A stretch of DNA of 52,181 nucleotides from an uncultured Lachnospiraceae bacterium (lineage in GTDB: Bacteria > Bacillota > Clostridia > Lachnospirales > Lachnospiraceae), in contig CAMJGH010000006.1 in the NCBI GenBank assembly GCA_946405185.1, positions 1 to 52,181 of the forward strand, in the 5' to 3' direction. The position numbers were made by a program, and so were the translations under genes. Positions 7,991 to 16,281 of the stretch are shown in pieces. The notes below the pieces were generated by a model. The model was given only the letters and a program-made list of their open reading frames with translations, searched no databases and was not told the DNA's origin. Every line of letters begins with the position of its first letter. The first letter of the stretch is position 1.

Positions 7991-8551
7991 ATGAAAAGCC
8001 ATCACCGTTCCGTCACCCTGCACAACATCATCTTCCCCGTCTGGATGATCGTCTGGCTGCCCACGTGGCTGTGGCTTTTTGTCATCCCGGCCAACTATCT
8101 GGTGGACCGCCTCATCTTCACCCTGTCAGGCCGAAAGGAACACCCCGAGCGCACAGCTGCCTTCTTCCGGGCGCACACGTGGAAGCTGTGGCTGGCGGGC
8201 TTCGCCGCGGATTTCGCGGGGGCCGCGCTGCTGCTGGGGGCAGCCATGCTGCCGGACTGGCTCGGGTACGTGACAGGCGCCGGCACACAGACCGGCATCC
8301 TGGGCTGGGTCTCGCGCCACATCTCAAGCCCCGTCATGTTCAACCCCTTTACCGATGCAGCGGGGCTGCTGTTTACGCTGGTCTGCATCGCCGTCTCCGG
8401 GCTGCTGATCTACGCGTTTGACAAGGCCATCTTAAAAAACACCGAGGCGTTCACCCCAGCCGAAGCCAGCCGTATTGCACGGAAAATGGCCGTCTTCACC
8501 GCGCCGTATCTGTATCTGATCCCTGTCACATGGTTCAGAACGTTCTATTGA
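7991..8551 (+). CDS. Four-helix membrane protein
   Basis: A 186-residue protein with about four hydrophobic segments (near residues 14-38, 65-88, 120-142 and 165-182) and short polar ends. I do not recognise a family or catalytic motif. It starts 9 bp after the XRE regulator with GGAGG before the ATG (AGGAGGATGTC), so the two are likely co-expressed and may form a regulator/membrane-target pair. A strong GC-rich terminator follows the stop codon. Confidence 0.75.
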   Translation: MKSHHRSVTLHNIIFPVWMIVWLPTWLWLFVIPANYLVDRLIFTLSGRKEHPERTAAFFRAHTWKLWLAGFAADFAGAALLLGAAMLPDWLGYVTGAGTQTGILGWVSRHISSPVMFNPFTDAAGLLFTLVCIAVSGLLIYAFDKAILKNTEAFTPAEASRIARKMAVFTAPYLYLIPVTWFRTFY

Positions 8552-8559
8552 CCAAAGAA

Positions 8560-8583
8560 GGCCCCCGGCAGCTGCCGGGGGCC
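8560..8583 (+). terminator. Strong GC-rich hairpin terminator
   Basis: GGCCCCCGGCAG paired with CTGCCGGGGGCC, a 24-nt uninterrupted palindrome, followed by GTTTC. It lies between convergent genes (stops at 8551 and 8607). It is the one convergent junction of the window without a GGGAC-family element. Confidence 0.7.
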
Positions 8584-8606
8584 GTTTCATGAGGGTGCCT
8601 TGCGCG

Positions 8607-9110
8607 TCACTCCTCTTCTTTCTTTTCGACGTCTTCCTCTTCTTCGGCTTCTTCTTCGGTGATGGTCAGTTCCACGTCGTACTCGCCGTCGCCGTTGGAA
8701 TCCACGTAGACGGTATCGATCTCGCCGTCACCGGTGGTGTCCATTTCCACCACGTCCGACTGGCCGTCACCGGTGGTATCGTGGCCCACCACATCCGCCA
8801 CGCCGTCGCCGTCCACATCCTGCAGGATGGTGTCGATCTGGCCGTCGCCGGTGGTGTCCACCATGACCGTATCCACCTGGCCGTCGCCGGTGGTATCCAC
8901 GGCGATCACGTCCGCCTTGCCGTCTTCGTTCTCATCCGTGACGGCGCGGTCCCCCGCTTCCGCGTCATCCGCAAAGTCCTCGTCAAAGAAGTCCTCATCC
9001 CAGTCGTCCTTCTTGCGGGCATCCAGGACTTTCTTCACCACGTACGCCGCCGCGCAGGCCGTCACGGCACAGCCGCCGACGATCAGCAGGATCTTGGTCG
9101 ATCTTTTCAT
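8607..9110 (-). CDS. Membrane-anchored acidic protein with seven DxxGDG repeats
   Basis: A 167-residue protein: residues 6-25 form a hydrophobic signal anchor, residues 30-55 are acidic, and residues 59-146 hold seven tandem 13-residue units of the type D-T-T-G-D-G-Q-x-D-T-V-x-V. The spacing of Asp and Gly resembles calcium-binding EF-hand-like or thrombospondin type 3 loops; calcium binding is inferred. The tail is almost entirely Glu and Lys. The start at 9110 follows GGAGG with 8-base spacing; an upstream in-frame start at 9152 lacks such support. A -10 TATAAT occurs at 9156-9151. Probably faces the outside of the cell. Confidence 0.85.
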   Translation of the reverse strand: MKRSTKILLIVGGCAVTACAAAYVVKKVLDARKKDDWDEDFFDEDFADDAEAGDRAVTDENEDGKADVIAVDTTGDGQVDTVMVDTTGDGQIDTILQDVDGDGVADVVGHDTTGDGQSDVVEMDTTGDGEIDTVYVDSNGDGEYDVELTITEEEAEEEEDVEKKEEE

Positions 9111-9150
9111 CTGTGTTTCCTCCGTTTCCGAAACAATCTTTCTGGCTGTC

Positions 9151-9180
9151 ATTATACGACACTCGCAGCCCCTTCGTCAC
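9151..9180 (-). promoter_or_regulatory. Putative promoter of the DxxGDG repeat protein
   Basis: On the minus strand TATAAT lies at 9156-9151 with GTGACG (weak -35) 18 bp upstream. It is 40 bp ahead of the chosen start codon. Confidence 0.4.
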
Positions 9181-9221
9181 CCTCTTTTGGAAAAGAATCC
9201 GGGAACTATTTTGAAAAACGC

Positions 9222-10661
9222 TCATCCGCGGGCTTTCCGGAAGGGGTTCTTCAGGCGCTCCGCGGCCTTCGGGTGGTTCCGGCAGAACGCCGGCAGGGCT
9301 CTCTGCCCCTCCGGGGTGACCGGCCGCACCCAGCGCCCGGAGTACATGTGCACCTGCATGATGACAAAGCGGATGATCTCATCGATGTAGCACATGGAGA
9401 AGATCCACAGGAACGGCGCTTTGATCACGTAAGCCGCCGTATACATGGCCGGAAGCACCATGACATACATGAAGCTGAGTTCCAGCACCGTGCCGGTCAC
9501 GGCGTCGCCTGCCGCGCGGTAGGTATCGTTCTGCACCCAGTTGCACATACGGATGATGACCGCCGCACCGAAGATCCAGACCATGCCGCGCCCGATCCGC
9601 AGCGACTCACCCGACAGGCTCATGGCCGACAGCACCGGCGTGGCCACGCACTGGAAGACGGCACTCACGGCAAACATGGCCAGCCCGCATAAGAGCACCA
9701 GGCGCTTGGCGCGCTGGTAAGCCGTTTCCAGCTCGCCCGCACCCACGGCTTTGCCCACCACGATGGACGAGGCGTTGGCAAAGCCCGAGAAGAACGAGAT
9801 GAACATGCCTTCGATGGTGCGGAACACTGCCACCGCCGCGATGGCCTCCTCCGACTGGTGTCCGAGGATGATGTTGATGATCATGGCCGACAGGCCGATG
9901 AACAGTTCGCCGATCAGGATCGGAAGGCACTTGCGGAAGTACTCAGCCAGATGGCTTCCGTTCCACCGGAAATGCGCGCGGAAGCGGAACAGGAACGGGT
10001 ACCGCCTGGCCCCCGCGATCACGAACATGGTCAGCAGGTTCACGGCGTTGGCAATGACCGTGGCGATGGCCGCGCCCTTCGCACCCATGGCCGGCGCGCC
10101 CAGCTTACCGAAAATGAGCACCCAGTTCAGAAAAACGTTCGTAAAAACCGACACGATGGAGGCCACCAGCGGGATGCGCACGCGCTCGGTGGAGCGAAGC
10201 AGCGCCGCGGCCGCCATCGAGAACACCGTGAACGGGTAGCCGATGGCCACGATGCGCAGATACGGCACCGCGTGCTGTCTTATGTTCTCCTTGTCCGTGT
10301 ACATGCTCATGACCGTTTCCGGCAGGCAGGTGCCGAGGATGCAGAAGATGACGGCCACCGTCATCATGCAGGTCCAGGTCATACCGTAGCTGCGGGAGAT
10401 GCCCTCCTCGTCCCGCGCGCCCCAGTACTGCGAGATGAAGAGCATCCCGCCGCCCACAAAGCCCCAGTAGCACGCGAACATGAGCGAGGAAAACTGAGCC
10501 GACAGGCCCACGCCGCCCACCACCTTTTCGCCAAGCGTCGCGATCATCACCGTGTCCACCATGCTGCCGGTGGTGGTCAGCAGATTCTGCAGCGCCACCG
10601 GGATGGCGATCACGGCCACCTGTTTCAAAAACCGTTTCCAGTCAAAAGACGTCCGTTTCAT
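9222..10661 (-). CDS. MATE-family efflux transporter (second of pair)
   Basis: About 479 residues with 12 hydrophobic segments in two six-helix halves, matching multidrug and toxic compound extrusion transporters that export organic cations or drugs with Na+ or H+. The N-terminal pattern FLKQVAVIAIPVALQNLLTTTGSMVDTVMIATLG is characteristic in its P..LQ...GS..D..M core. The ATG at 10661 lies 5 bp after the stop of the preceding MATE gene; a GTG at 10691 would give 10 more residues and an overlap. The two MATE genes are co-directional and probably co-transcribed. Confidence 0.92.
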   Translation of the reverse strand: MKRTSFDWKRFLKQVAVIAIPVALQNLLTTTGSMVDTVMIATLGEKVVGGVGLSAQFSSLMFACYWGFVGGGMLFISQYWGARDEEGISRSYGMTWTCMMTVAVIFCILGTCLPETVMSMYTDKENIRQHAVPYLRIVAIGYPFTVFSMAAAALLRSTERVRIPLVASIVSVFTNVFLNWVLIFGKLGAPAMGAKGAAIATVIANAVNLLTMFVIAGARRYPFLFRFRAHFRWNGSHLAEYFRKCLPILIGELFIGLSAMIINIILGHQSEEAIAAVAVFRTIEGMFISFFSGFANASSIVVGKAVGAGELETAYQRAKRLVLLCGLAMFAVSAVFQCVATPVLSAMSLSGESLRIGRGMVWIFGAAVIIRMCNWVQNDTYRAAGDAVTGTVLELSFMYVMVLPAMYTAAYVIKAPFLWIFSMCYIDEIIRFVIMQVHMYSGRWVRPVTPEGQRALPAFCRNHPKAAERLKNPFRKARG

Positions 10662-10666
10662 TCCGC

Positions 10667-12022
10667 TTATACCAATGCCTTCTGTTTCCACTTACCCGAA
10701 AAATAGCGCACCATGGGCACGATGGCCCCGCACCCCCAGGAGATCGGCGTGGCGATCCACACCCCCAGGATGCCGAAATACGGTGCCAGCAGATACGAGA
10801 ACGCCACGCGGCCGGCCAGCTCCGCAAAGCCCGCCAGCGCGCCCACGTTGACATCGCCCGCCCCCGTGATGACCGCCAGAAACCCCCGCATCAGCACGCA
10901 CATCAGGTAGGCCGCACCCATGACCCGCAGGTACTGCGCGCCCACGGCGATGGTCTCAGGCCCCGCGTTGGCGCCCAGGAACAGCCGGATGAAGTGCTGA
11001 CCGAACACGAACGTCAGCGCGGCGATGGCCACCGCCTCCGCGGCGCCGATGAAAAGGGTGCTGCGCAGGCCCTGCCGGATGCGCAAGAAATCCCGTCTGC
11101 CCATGTTCTGGCCGGTGAAGACTGCCAGTGCCGACGTGACCGATACGATGAACTGAACGGCGATGCCGTCCACCTTGATGGCGCCGGCGTAAGCCGCCAT
11201 GACCGCCACGCCGAACGAGTTGATCAGCCGCTGCACCGCCATGTTGCCGAACGAGATCAGACACGACTGCAACGCCTGCGGCAGGCCGGCGCGAAAGACC
11301 AGCCTCACCTGCCCGGCTTCCGGCTTCCAGCAGATACCCGTCAGGTGCACACTCTCCCGCTCCTTATACAGCCGGACGATGCAGATGACGGCCGAGACGA
11401 TCTGACTGATGGCCGTGGCCAGCGCCGCGCCGCGCACGCCCCACGGGATCACCGTCACAAACAGGATGTCCAGGGCGATGTTTAAGACCGATGAGACGAT
11501 GAGCGCGATGAGCGGCGTCCGGGAATCCCCGACGCTGCGCAGGATGGAAGCCGCCCCGTTGTAGGCCACCTGGCCGCCGATCAGCCAGTACAGCACTTCC
11601 AGATACTGCGCAGCGTACGGCAGCACTTCCTCCGGCACCTGCAGCAGGCGCAGGAAGAAACGGTTGCCCGCCAGGCCCACGGCCATGGAGATGACGGTCA
11701 TGATAAGACACGCCGTCACCGTGGCGGACACAGCGGCGCGCAGCCGCTTCCAGGCCTGTGCCCCGAAGCACTGCGCGGTGATGATGCCCGCGCCCACGGT
11801 CAGTCCGAACGTGACCGCCAGCACGAACATGGTGATGTTGTGGGTGGCCCCGACACCGGCCAGCGCCTCCTCGCCGAGGAAGCGCCCCACGATGACGGTA
11901 TCCACCAGATTATAGACCTGCTGAAAGACGGCGCCGATCAGGAGCGGCACCGAAAATGCCAGGATCCGCTTCCAGGGTGTCCCCTCGGTCAGCAGAACGG
12001 CGCGTGAAGAATGAGATTTCAT
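10667..12022 (-). CDS. MATE-family efflux transporter (first of pair)
   Basis: A 451-residue transporter with about 12 membrane segments. The early stretch with P..IGAVFQQ.YNLVDT.IVGRF (residues about 25-48) is diagnostic of the bacterial MATE (NorM/DinF-like) family. It lies directly upstream of a second, divergent MATE gene. MATE proteins normally work as single chains, so the pair may have different substrates or may function together; the sequence does not decide. Start at 12022 follows AAGG. Confidence 0.93.
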   Translation of the reverse strand: MKSHSSRAVLLTEGTPWKRILAFSVPLLIGAVFQQVYNLVDTVIVGRFLGEEALAGVGATHNITMFVLAVTFGLTVGAGIITAQCFGAQAWKRLRAAVSATVTACLIMTVISMAVGLAGNRFFLRLLQVPEEVLPYAAQYLEVLYWLIGGQVAYNGAASILRSVGDSRTPLIALIVSSVLNIALDILFVTVIPWGVRGAALATAISQIVSAVICIVRLYKERESVHLTGICWKPEAGQVRLVFRAGLPQALQSCLISFGNMAVQRLINSFGVAVMAAYAGAIKVDGIAVQFIVSVTSALAVFTGQNMGRRDFLRIRQGLRSTLFIGAAEAVAIAALTFVFGQHFIRLFLGANAGPETIAVGAQYLRVMGAAYLMCVLMRGFLAVITGAGDVNVGALAGFAELAGRVAFSYLLAPYFGILGVWIATPISWGCGAIVPMVRYFSGKWKQKALV

Positions 12023-12081
12023 GAACAGCCTTACTGCGCCTCACACCGGACGGGTGCGGGGCTTTTCCCTGTAATGGAGCC

Positions 12082-12489
12082 TTACCGGAACAGCTCCCGG
12101 ATACGTTTCGCTTCGCCTTCGAACTCTCCCATGGCGTCCTCCAGGTCCTCCTGCCGGTCTTCGGCTTCTTCAGCCCGCTCGGAAAGGCCTGCCTGTTCAA
12201 AGGCATACCGGTAGAACTCTTCGCCGTACCAGCGCCCCACCGCGTAGTATTCCGACAGCCCTTTGCCGGGCGTGCTGCCCACGCCGTGGTCCAGGTAGCG
12301 CCGGTACAGTTCGGCGTACTCGCCATCCTGCAGGTCCATCATCAGATACTCTTCCTTATCCGCATAGCCGCTCCGGGCCTCCCGGAGTTCCTTAAAGGCG
12401 GTGCCGAGAGTCATGAGAAAGACCATGGCCAGAAAAACGATCAGCACGTTCAGAAGCCTGCCGGGAAAGCGTTCTTTTTTATTTTTCAT
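12082..12489 (-). CDS. Single-pass membrane protein, third member of an anchored paralogue cluster
   Basis: A 135-residue protein with a basic N-terminus, one membrane helix at about 12-30 and an extracytoplasmic acidic helical part. It lacks the zinc ribbon found in the two upstream neighbours but shares their short motif just outside the membrane (MDLQDGEYAELYRRY, residues 51-65). It overlaps the upstream gene by 11 bp. Function unknown; likely works with its neighbours. Confidence 0.75.
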   Translation of the reverse strand: MKNKKERFPGRLLNVLIVFLAMVFLMTLGTAFKELREARSGYADKEEYLMMDLQDGEYAELYRRYLDHGVGSTPGKGLSEYYAVGRWYGEEFYRYAFEQAGLSERAEEAEDRQEDLEDAMGEFEGEAKRIRELFR

Positions 12490-13243
12490 CGTACGCCTCC
12501 CTCAGGTTTTCGCACCCTTCCTCAATGGCCACGGCCTGCTGTGCGCGGGAGAGCGTCTCCAAAGAGGCGGCCTCCTCCGGCGTCATGCCGAGGTATGCGA
12601 CATACAGCGCCTGCAGGTTTTCCCTCATGCCGGCGATGGCTTCCTGCGTCTTCTCGGCCTCGCGGTATTCCTCGTTCCAGGAACTGCCCTCGTGCAGCCG
12701 CTCGTAAAAGTCCTGAATCTGCTCCGTCACGTTCTTGACCGCGCGGTCATAGGAGGCGTAGCGGTCCGGCGTGACCAGATCCATCATGTACAGCTCCACG
12801 TACCGGTACAGGCTGCACAGGTAGTAGATCTCGCTGTACTCCTCGTAGCTGTCTTTGTACACAGAGATGCCCTTGGCCTGCACAAACGCCGCAAATTCCG
12901 CGTACTGGTGCTCTTCCAGATAGTCATCGAGGATGGGCCGGTACTCGTCCGCGCGCCTTTCGGCTTCCTTGCGCTGCCCCTCCCACACGATCGAGTAGCT
13001 CTCGCCGGCGACGATGAGGCTTGCGAGGATGCCGACCAGCAGCAGGGCGATGACCGCGATCTTCACCGTCAGCGACGAGATGCGGCGGGCTTTCCGGGTG
13101 ACCTCCGTCTTGGTCTGTTCGTAATCTGCCTGATAGTGCAGCATGTCCCGCGCGTGCTGCCGGGCGGCTTCATTGGGCCGCCCGCAGTACGGGCAGGTCA
13201 GCGATTCCAGCGGCACTTCACCGCCGCAGTGCGGACACTTCAT
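12479..13243 (-). CDS. Zinc-ribbon membrane-anchored protein
   Basis: A 254-residue protein. CPHCG (residues 3-7) and CPYCG (17-21) form a zinc ribbon at the cytoplasmic N-terminus, a membrane helix lies at about 58-80, and the remainder is a helical extracytoplasmic domain beginning with DDYLEEHQYAEF. The ATG at 13243 follows GGGGGA; the longer start at 13285 has no ribosome binding site. It is related in architecture to the protein at 13319-14065 and overlaps the next gene by 11 bp. Such zinc-ribbon/TM proteins are common in Clostridia but lack a defined role. Confidence 0.82.
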   Translation of the reverse strand: MKCPHCGGEVPLESLTCPYCGRPNEAARQHARDMLHYQADYEQTKTEVTRKARRISSLTVKIAVIALLLVGILASLIVAGESYSIVWEGQRKEAERRADEYRPILDDYLEEHQYAEFAAFVQAKGISVYKDSYEEYSEIYYLCSLYRYVELYMMDLVTPDRYASYDRAVKNVTEQIQDFYERLHEGSSWNEEYREAEKTQEAIAGMRENLQALYVAYLGMTPEEAASLETLSRAQQAVAIEEGCENLREAYDEK

Positions 13244-13318
13244 GGTATCGTCCCCCTTTAAGATATGGACTGCGCCCGGGCACACCGGCTCCGGGAGCTC
13301 CTTCTGTTCCGTGCAGCC

Positions 13319-14065
13319 TTACCGGAAAAACGCCTTGATGTCGTCCCAGGCCGGATACCCGCCGTTCTTCTTCAGCGAGGCATCAAACGTCTCCCAGTCC
13401 TCTTCGGATATCTCCAGGCACGCAGCCACTTCCTCCGGCAGTTCCCCGGCCAGTCCCGTCAGGCGCTCCTCGTCTTCCCGCAGCAGCTCCCGCCGGTAGG
13501 TCATGCCCCGCATCACCATCAGGCCGTAGAGCAGGTCCTCCTGGTAGTGCTCCTTCTCGGAAGGCTCGCTTTCGACAAATGCCAGTGTTTTGCGCGTATA
13601 GACGATGGTGCGATAGATCTGACAGAAATCGTCGTGCTCCCACTGCCACATGTCGTGGTCCGCCTCCTGCGCCGCCTCGTAGACCTCCAGCAGCTCCTCG
13701 TACTGCCCGGAGGCCAGCAGCTCGTCCATCTCCGGGAAGTGCTCCCGCTGCCAGCGGTACTCGGCGCGGGTGTCGGCTTTCTCCCGGGAGGCTTTCCACG
13801 CAAAGAGGCCGCCGAGCACAGCCAGAAAGGCCGCCGTGAGGATCACCAGCCGCAGCAGATGGCGCCCGGTGTGCCGGGCCGCCTCGCGGCCGGCGGCATC
13901 GCCCGCATCGCCCACGTCCTCCAGGTCTTCGCGCACGTCGTCCAGTTTTTCCATGTATTCCCGCTCCGCCGCCGGCACATACATGGTGCCGCAGTAGGGG
14001 CAGCGCGGCTCCGTGGCCGCAAAATGCGCCCCGCAGGACGGGCAGATCACCGTCTTTTCCGCCAT
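13319..14065 (-). CDS. Zinc-ribbon membrane-anchored protein
   Basis: A 248-residue protein with CPSCG (8-12) and CPYCG (22-26) at the N-terminus, a linker of charged residues, a membrane helix at about 70-90, and an acidic helical domain containing EMDELLASGQYEELLEVY (112-129). It is the first gene of a minus-strand set of three similar proteins. The zinc ribbon probably stays in the cytoplasm and the C-terminal part outside. No enzymatic motif is visible and no function is assigned. Confidence 0.82.
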   Translation of the reverse strand: MAEKTVICPSCGAHFAATEPRCPYCGTMYVPAAEREYMEKLDDVREDLEDVGDAGDAAGREAARHTGRHLLRLVILTAAFLAVLGGLFAWKASREKADTRAEYRWQREHFPEMDELLASGQYEELLEVYEAAQEADHDMWQWEHDDFCQIYRTIVYTRKTLAFVESEPSEKEHYQEDLLYGLMVMRGMTYRRELLREDEERLTGLAGELPEEVAACLEISEEDWETFDASLKKNGGYPAWDDIKAFFR

Positions 14066-14233
14066 GGCTCTCCTTTTCGGCTGCGCCTGCCGCCACGTTT
14101 TCCGGCAGGCCCGCCAAACGGCTCTATCTTACACGTTCCCGGCGGGAAAGTCCACCATGCCGGATGCGGTCCGTCAGGAGGCGGCCGACGGTGTTTTACG
14201 GGTATTGTGCGGGTGCTTCACGGATGCTTTCGG

Positions 14234-14262
14234 TTGACAAAAGGGCGTTATTCGGGTATAAT
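14234..14262 (+). promoter_or_regulatory. Perfect consensus sigma-70 promoter
   Basis: TTGACA (14234-14239), 17-bp spacer and TATAAT (14257-14262), exactly consensus. The -10 box is bracketed by direct repeats ATTCGGG, a possible binding site for the HTH protein encoded 50 bp downstream. Confidence 0.85.
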
Positions 14263-14311
14263 TCGGGCATTCTATGATCCATTCCCTTCTCTTGTGCGAA
14301 AGGAGCCCGCC

Positions 14312-15112
14312 ATGACCATCGAGGAGATGAAAAAGAAAAAACAGGAGTGGGGGTACACCAACGCCATGGTGGCCAGGATGGCCGACCTCCCGCTGGCCAC
14401 CGTGCAGAAGGTGTTCTCCGGCGAGACCAAAAGCCCCCGGTATGACACACTGGAGGCGCTGGAAAAAGTCTTCCGCAAGGAAGTGCGCTTTCTCAAAGAA
14501 CCCATCGCCGCCTACGGAAATGCCGCCCGCAGCAAAGAAGGCGGGCGCTTTACGGTGGAGGACTGGTTCAACCTCCCGCACGGCGTGCGGGCGGAACTCA
14601 TCGACGGCGTGCTGTTTGAGATGCAGTCGCCTTCCGCTCCGCACCAGCTGATCGCAGCGGAGATCCACCGACAAGTCGCCAACTACATCTATGACCGCGG
14701 CGGCGCCGGCACGCTGTTCATCGCCCCCTTGGGCGTCCAGCTGGACCGGGATGACTACACCATGCTGGAGCCGGACATGCTCATCGTCTGTGACCCGTCG
14801 CTCATCCGCCGCAAATGCATCTTTGGCGCGCCGGATTTCGTGCTGGAAGTGCTCTCGCCCTCCAACCGCGGCAAGGATCTGCTGCTCAAACTCACCAAAT
14901 ACCGCGAAGCCGGCGTCCGGGAGTACTGGGTGCTGGACCCGGACAAACGCACGCTCATGGTCTACTTTTTCGAGGAGGAAGACTTCCTCACCATCTATGA
15001 CCTGACCACCGTCCCCGAACCGGTTCCCGTGCGCATTTATAACGGGGAGCTGGCCATCGGCATGGAGCGCATCTGTCAGTGGGTGGCCGAAGGGGCGTTT
15101 CCGGAAGGGTGA
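14312..15112 (+). CDS. HTH-Uma2 (DUF820) fusion, nuclease-like protein
   Basis: A 266-residue protein. Residues about 1-60 form an XRE-like helix-turn-helix (NAMVARMADLPLATVQKVFSGE). Residues about 80-265 match the Uma2 family, a PDDEXK nuclease-like fold: ELIDGVLF (95-102), EPDMLIVCD (153-161) and FVLEVLSPS (176-184) with K193 and K196 on the following helix. Uma2 proteins are abundant in cyanobacteria and some Firmicutes but their role is largely unknown. The start at 14312 follows AAAGGAG, and a perfect consensus promoter lies 50 bp upstream. It faces a PAP2 gene convergently. Confidence 0.88.
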   Translation: MTIEEMKKKKQEWGYTNAMVARMADLPLATVQKVFSGETKSPRYDTLEALEKVFRKEVRFLKEPIAAYGNAARSKEGGRFTVEDWFNLPHGVRAELIDGVLFEMQSPSAPHQLIAAEIHRQVANYIYDRGGAGTLFIAPLGVQLDRDDYTMLEPDMLIVCDPSLIRRKCIFGAPDFVLEVLSPSNRGKDLLLKLTKYREAGVREYWVLDPDKRTLMVYFFEEEDFLTIYDLTTVPEPVPVRIYNGELAIGMERICQWVAEGAFPEG

Positions 15113-15118
15113 GCATAT

Positions 15119-15181
15119 CAAAAGGGACACATCCGCCTGGTATTTACCAGTTGGCTGCGTCCCTTTTGGTCCCATTTGGTC
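15119..15181. repeat. GGGAC-family palindrome A
   Basis: CAAAAGGGAC (15119-15128) and GTCCCTTTTG (15159-15168) enclose CTGGTA-TT-TACCAG (15137-15150); a GGTCCCATTTGGTCA tail follows. Lies between convergent genes ending at 15112 and 15192, so it can terminate both. Its complement reads GACCAAATGGGAC...GCAGCCAACTGGTA, matching elements B and C. Confidence 0.7.
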
Positions 15182-15191
15182 AGGCCCTGCA

Positions 15192-16124
15192 TCAGGCCTT
15201 TCCGGCTTTCCCGTCGATCAGTTTGAACACCATCGGGTACACGCCGATAGCCGCGAACGTCACCACCGTGTAGCGCACCGCGCGCACCAGGAAGGCCGCC
15301 ATGGTGGCGGAATCCAGGAACGCATCGGAGAACGGCAGCTTTAACAGCGTGTTCACGCCGAAGTACACGGCCACGCCGCCCACCAGGCGGACGATCACCT
15401 TCCACCACACCGTGGTGTTCTCAAACTTCACAAAGCGCTCTTCAAACGGCAGCGAGAGGAAGAACCCCGCCATGATGCCCAGCGACGTGTAGTAATCCGA
15501 CGTCCGGCAGTAGAAAATGCCGGCCAGCGACACCACGAAGATCACCGTGCACAGCACGCCGCGCTTCACCTTGCGGGCCAGCACCGGCACCAGGAACACC
15601 ACCACGGCGCCGCAGGCCCAGCCCACCAGCACATCCGTCGGGTAGTGGACGCCAAGGCAGAACCGGGAGATGCCCACCAGCGCCGGCAGGGCGATGCCGA
15701 TTACCCGCAGCCACATCACACCCTTTTTGTACCGCGGAAAGCTGCCGTAGACGATGGCCGCGTTCATGGAATGCCCCGAGGGGAACGAGTACCCCTGCGC
15801 GGCAATGTCCATGATGTCCGCGTCCGCGTGCACGGGCTTCAGACATTTGATCTGCGCCCAGTCCATGTAGGGGCGGCGGCGCAGCGCGATGTTTTTGAGC
15901 ATCGGGTTTAAGACCAGGCCCGTCACCAGGTTGATGCCGATGAACTTGCCAAACTCCTTGTCAAAGCACCAGTAGAGGTACCCCAGCACCGCCACCATGA
16001 TCATCTCTTCGCCGAAGAGCGTGATCACGCTCATGATGGCGGCCCCGGCCGAACCCAGCGCCTGCTGCAGCCATGCCATCAGGGATACTTCCCAGTCAAA
16101 CGCAAAGGTAATGCCTTCTGCCAT
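15192..16124 (-). CDS. PAP2-family membrane phosphatase
   Basis: A 310-residue membrane phosphatase likely acting on lipid phosphates or undecaprenyl pyrophosphate at the outer face of the membrane. The three PAP2 motifs are present: K78...R84P85, PSGH at 115-118, and S153R154...H160. Six or more hydrophobic segments surround them, with an extra C-terminal membrane portion. The ATG at 16124 follows CAGGAGGAG; a much longer in-frame start at 16283 runs through the promoter region and is rejected. Confidence 0.92.
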   Translation of the reverse strand: MAEGITFAFDWEVSLMAWLQQALGSAGAAIMSVITLFGEEMIMVAVLGYLYWCFDKEFGKFIGINLVTGLVLNPMLKNIALRRRPYMDWAQIKCLKPVHADADIMDIAAQGYSFPSGHSMNAAIVYGSFPRYKKGVMWLRVIGIALPALVGISRFCLGVHYPTDVLVGWACGAVVVFLVPVLARKVKRGVLCTVIFVVSLAGIFYCRTSDYYTSLGIMAGFFLSLPFEERFVKFENTTVWWKVIVRLVGGVAVYFGVNTLLKLPFSDAFLDSATMAAFLVRAVRYTVVTFAAIGVYPMVFKLIDGKAGKA

Positions 16125-16281
16125 ATTCTCCTCCTGCTGTGTATGCCGGCATGATTCCGTATTGTAACCGCCCGCCGGGAAAATGTCCACGAGGAGTACA
16201 TTTTGTATGACCGGCGGACCAAACTGCCCGGCATCTGTGGTATGATAGCCCCATGAACGATCCCGCAAGGAGGAAGCCTTC

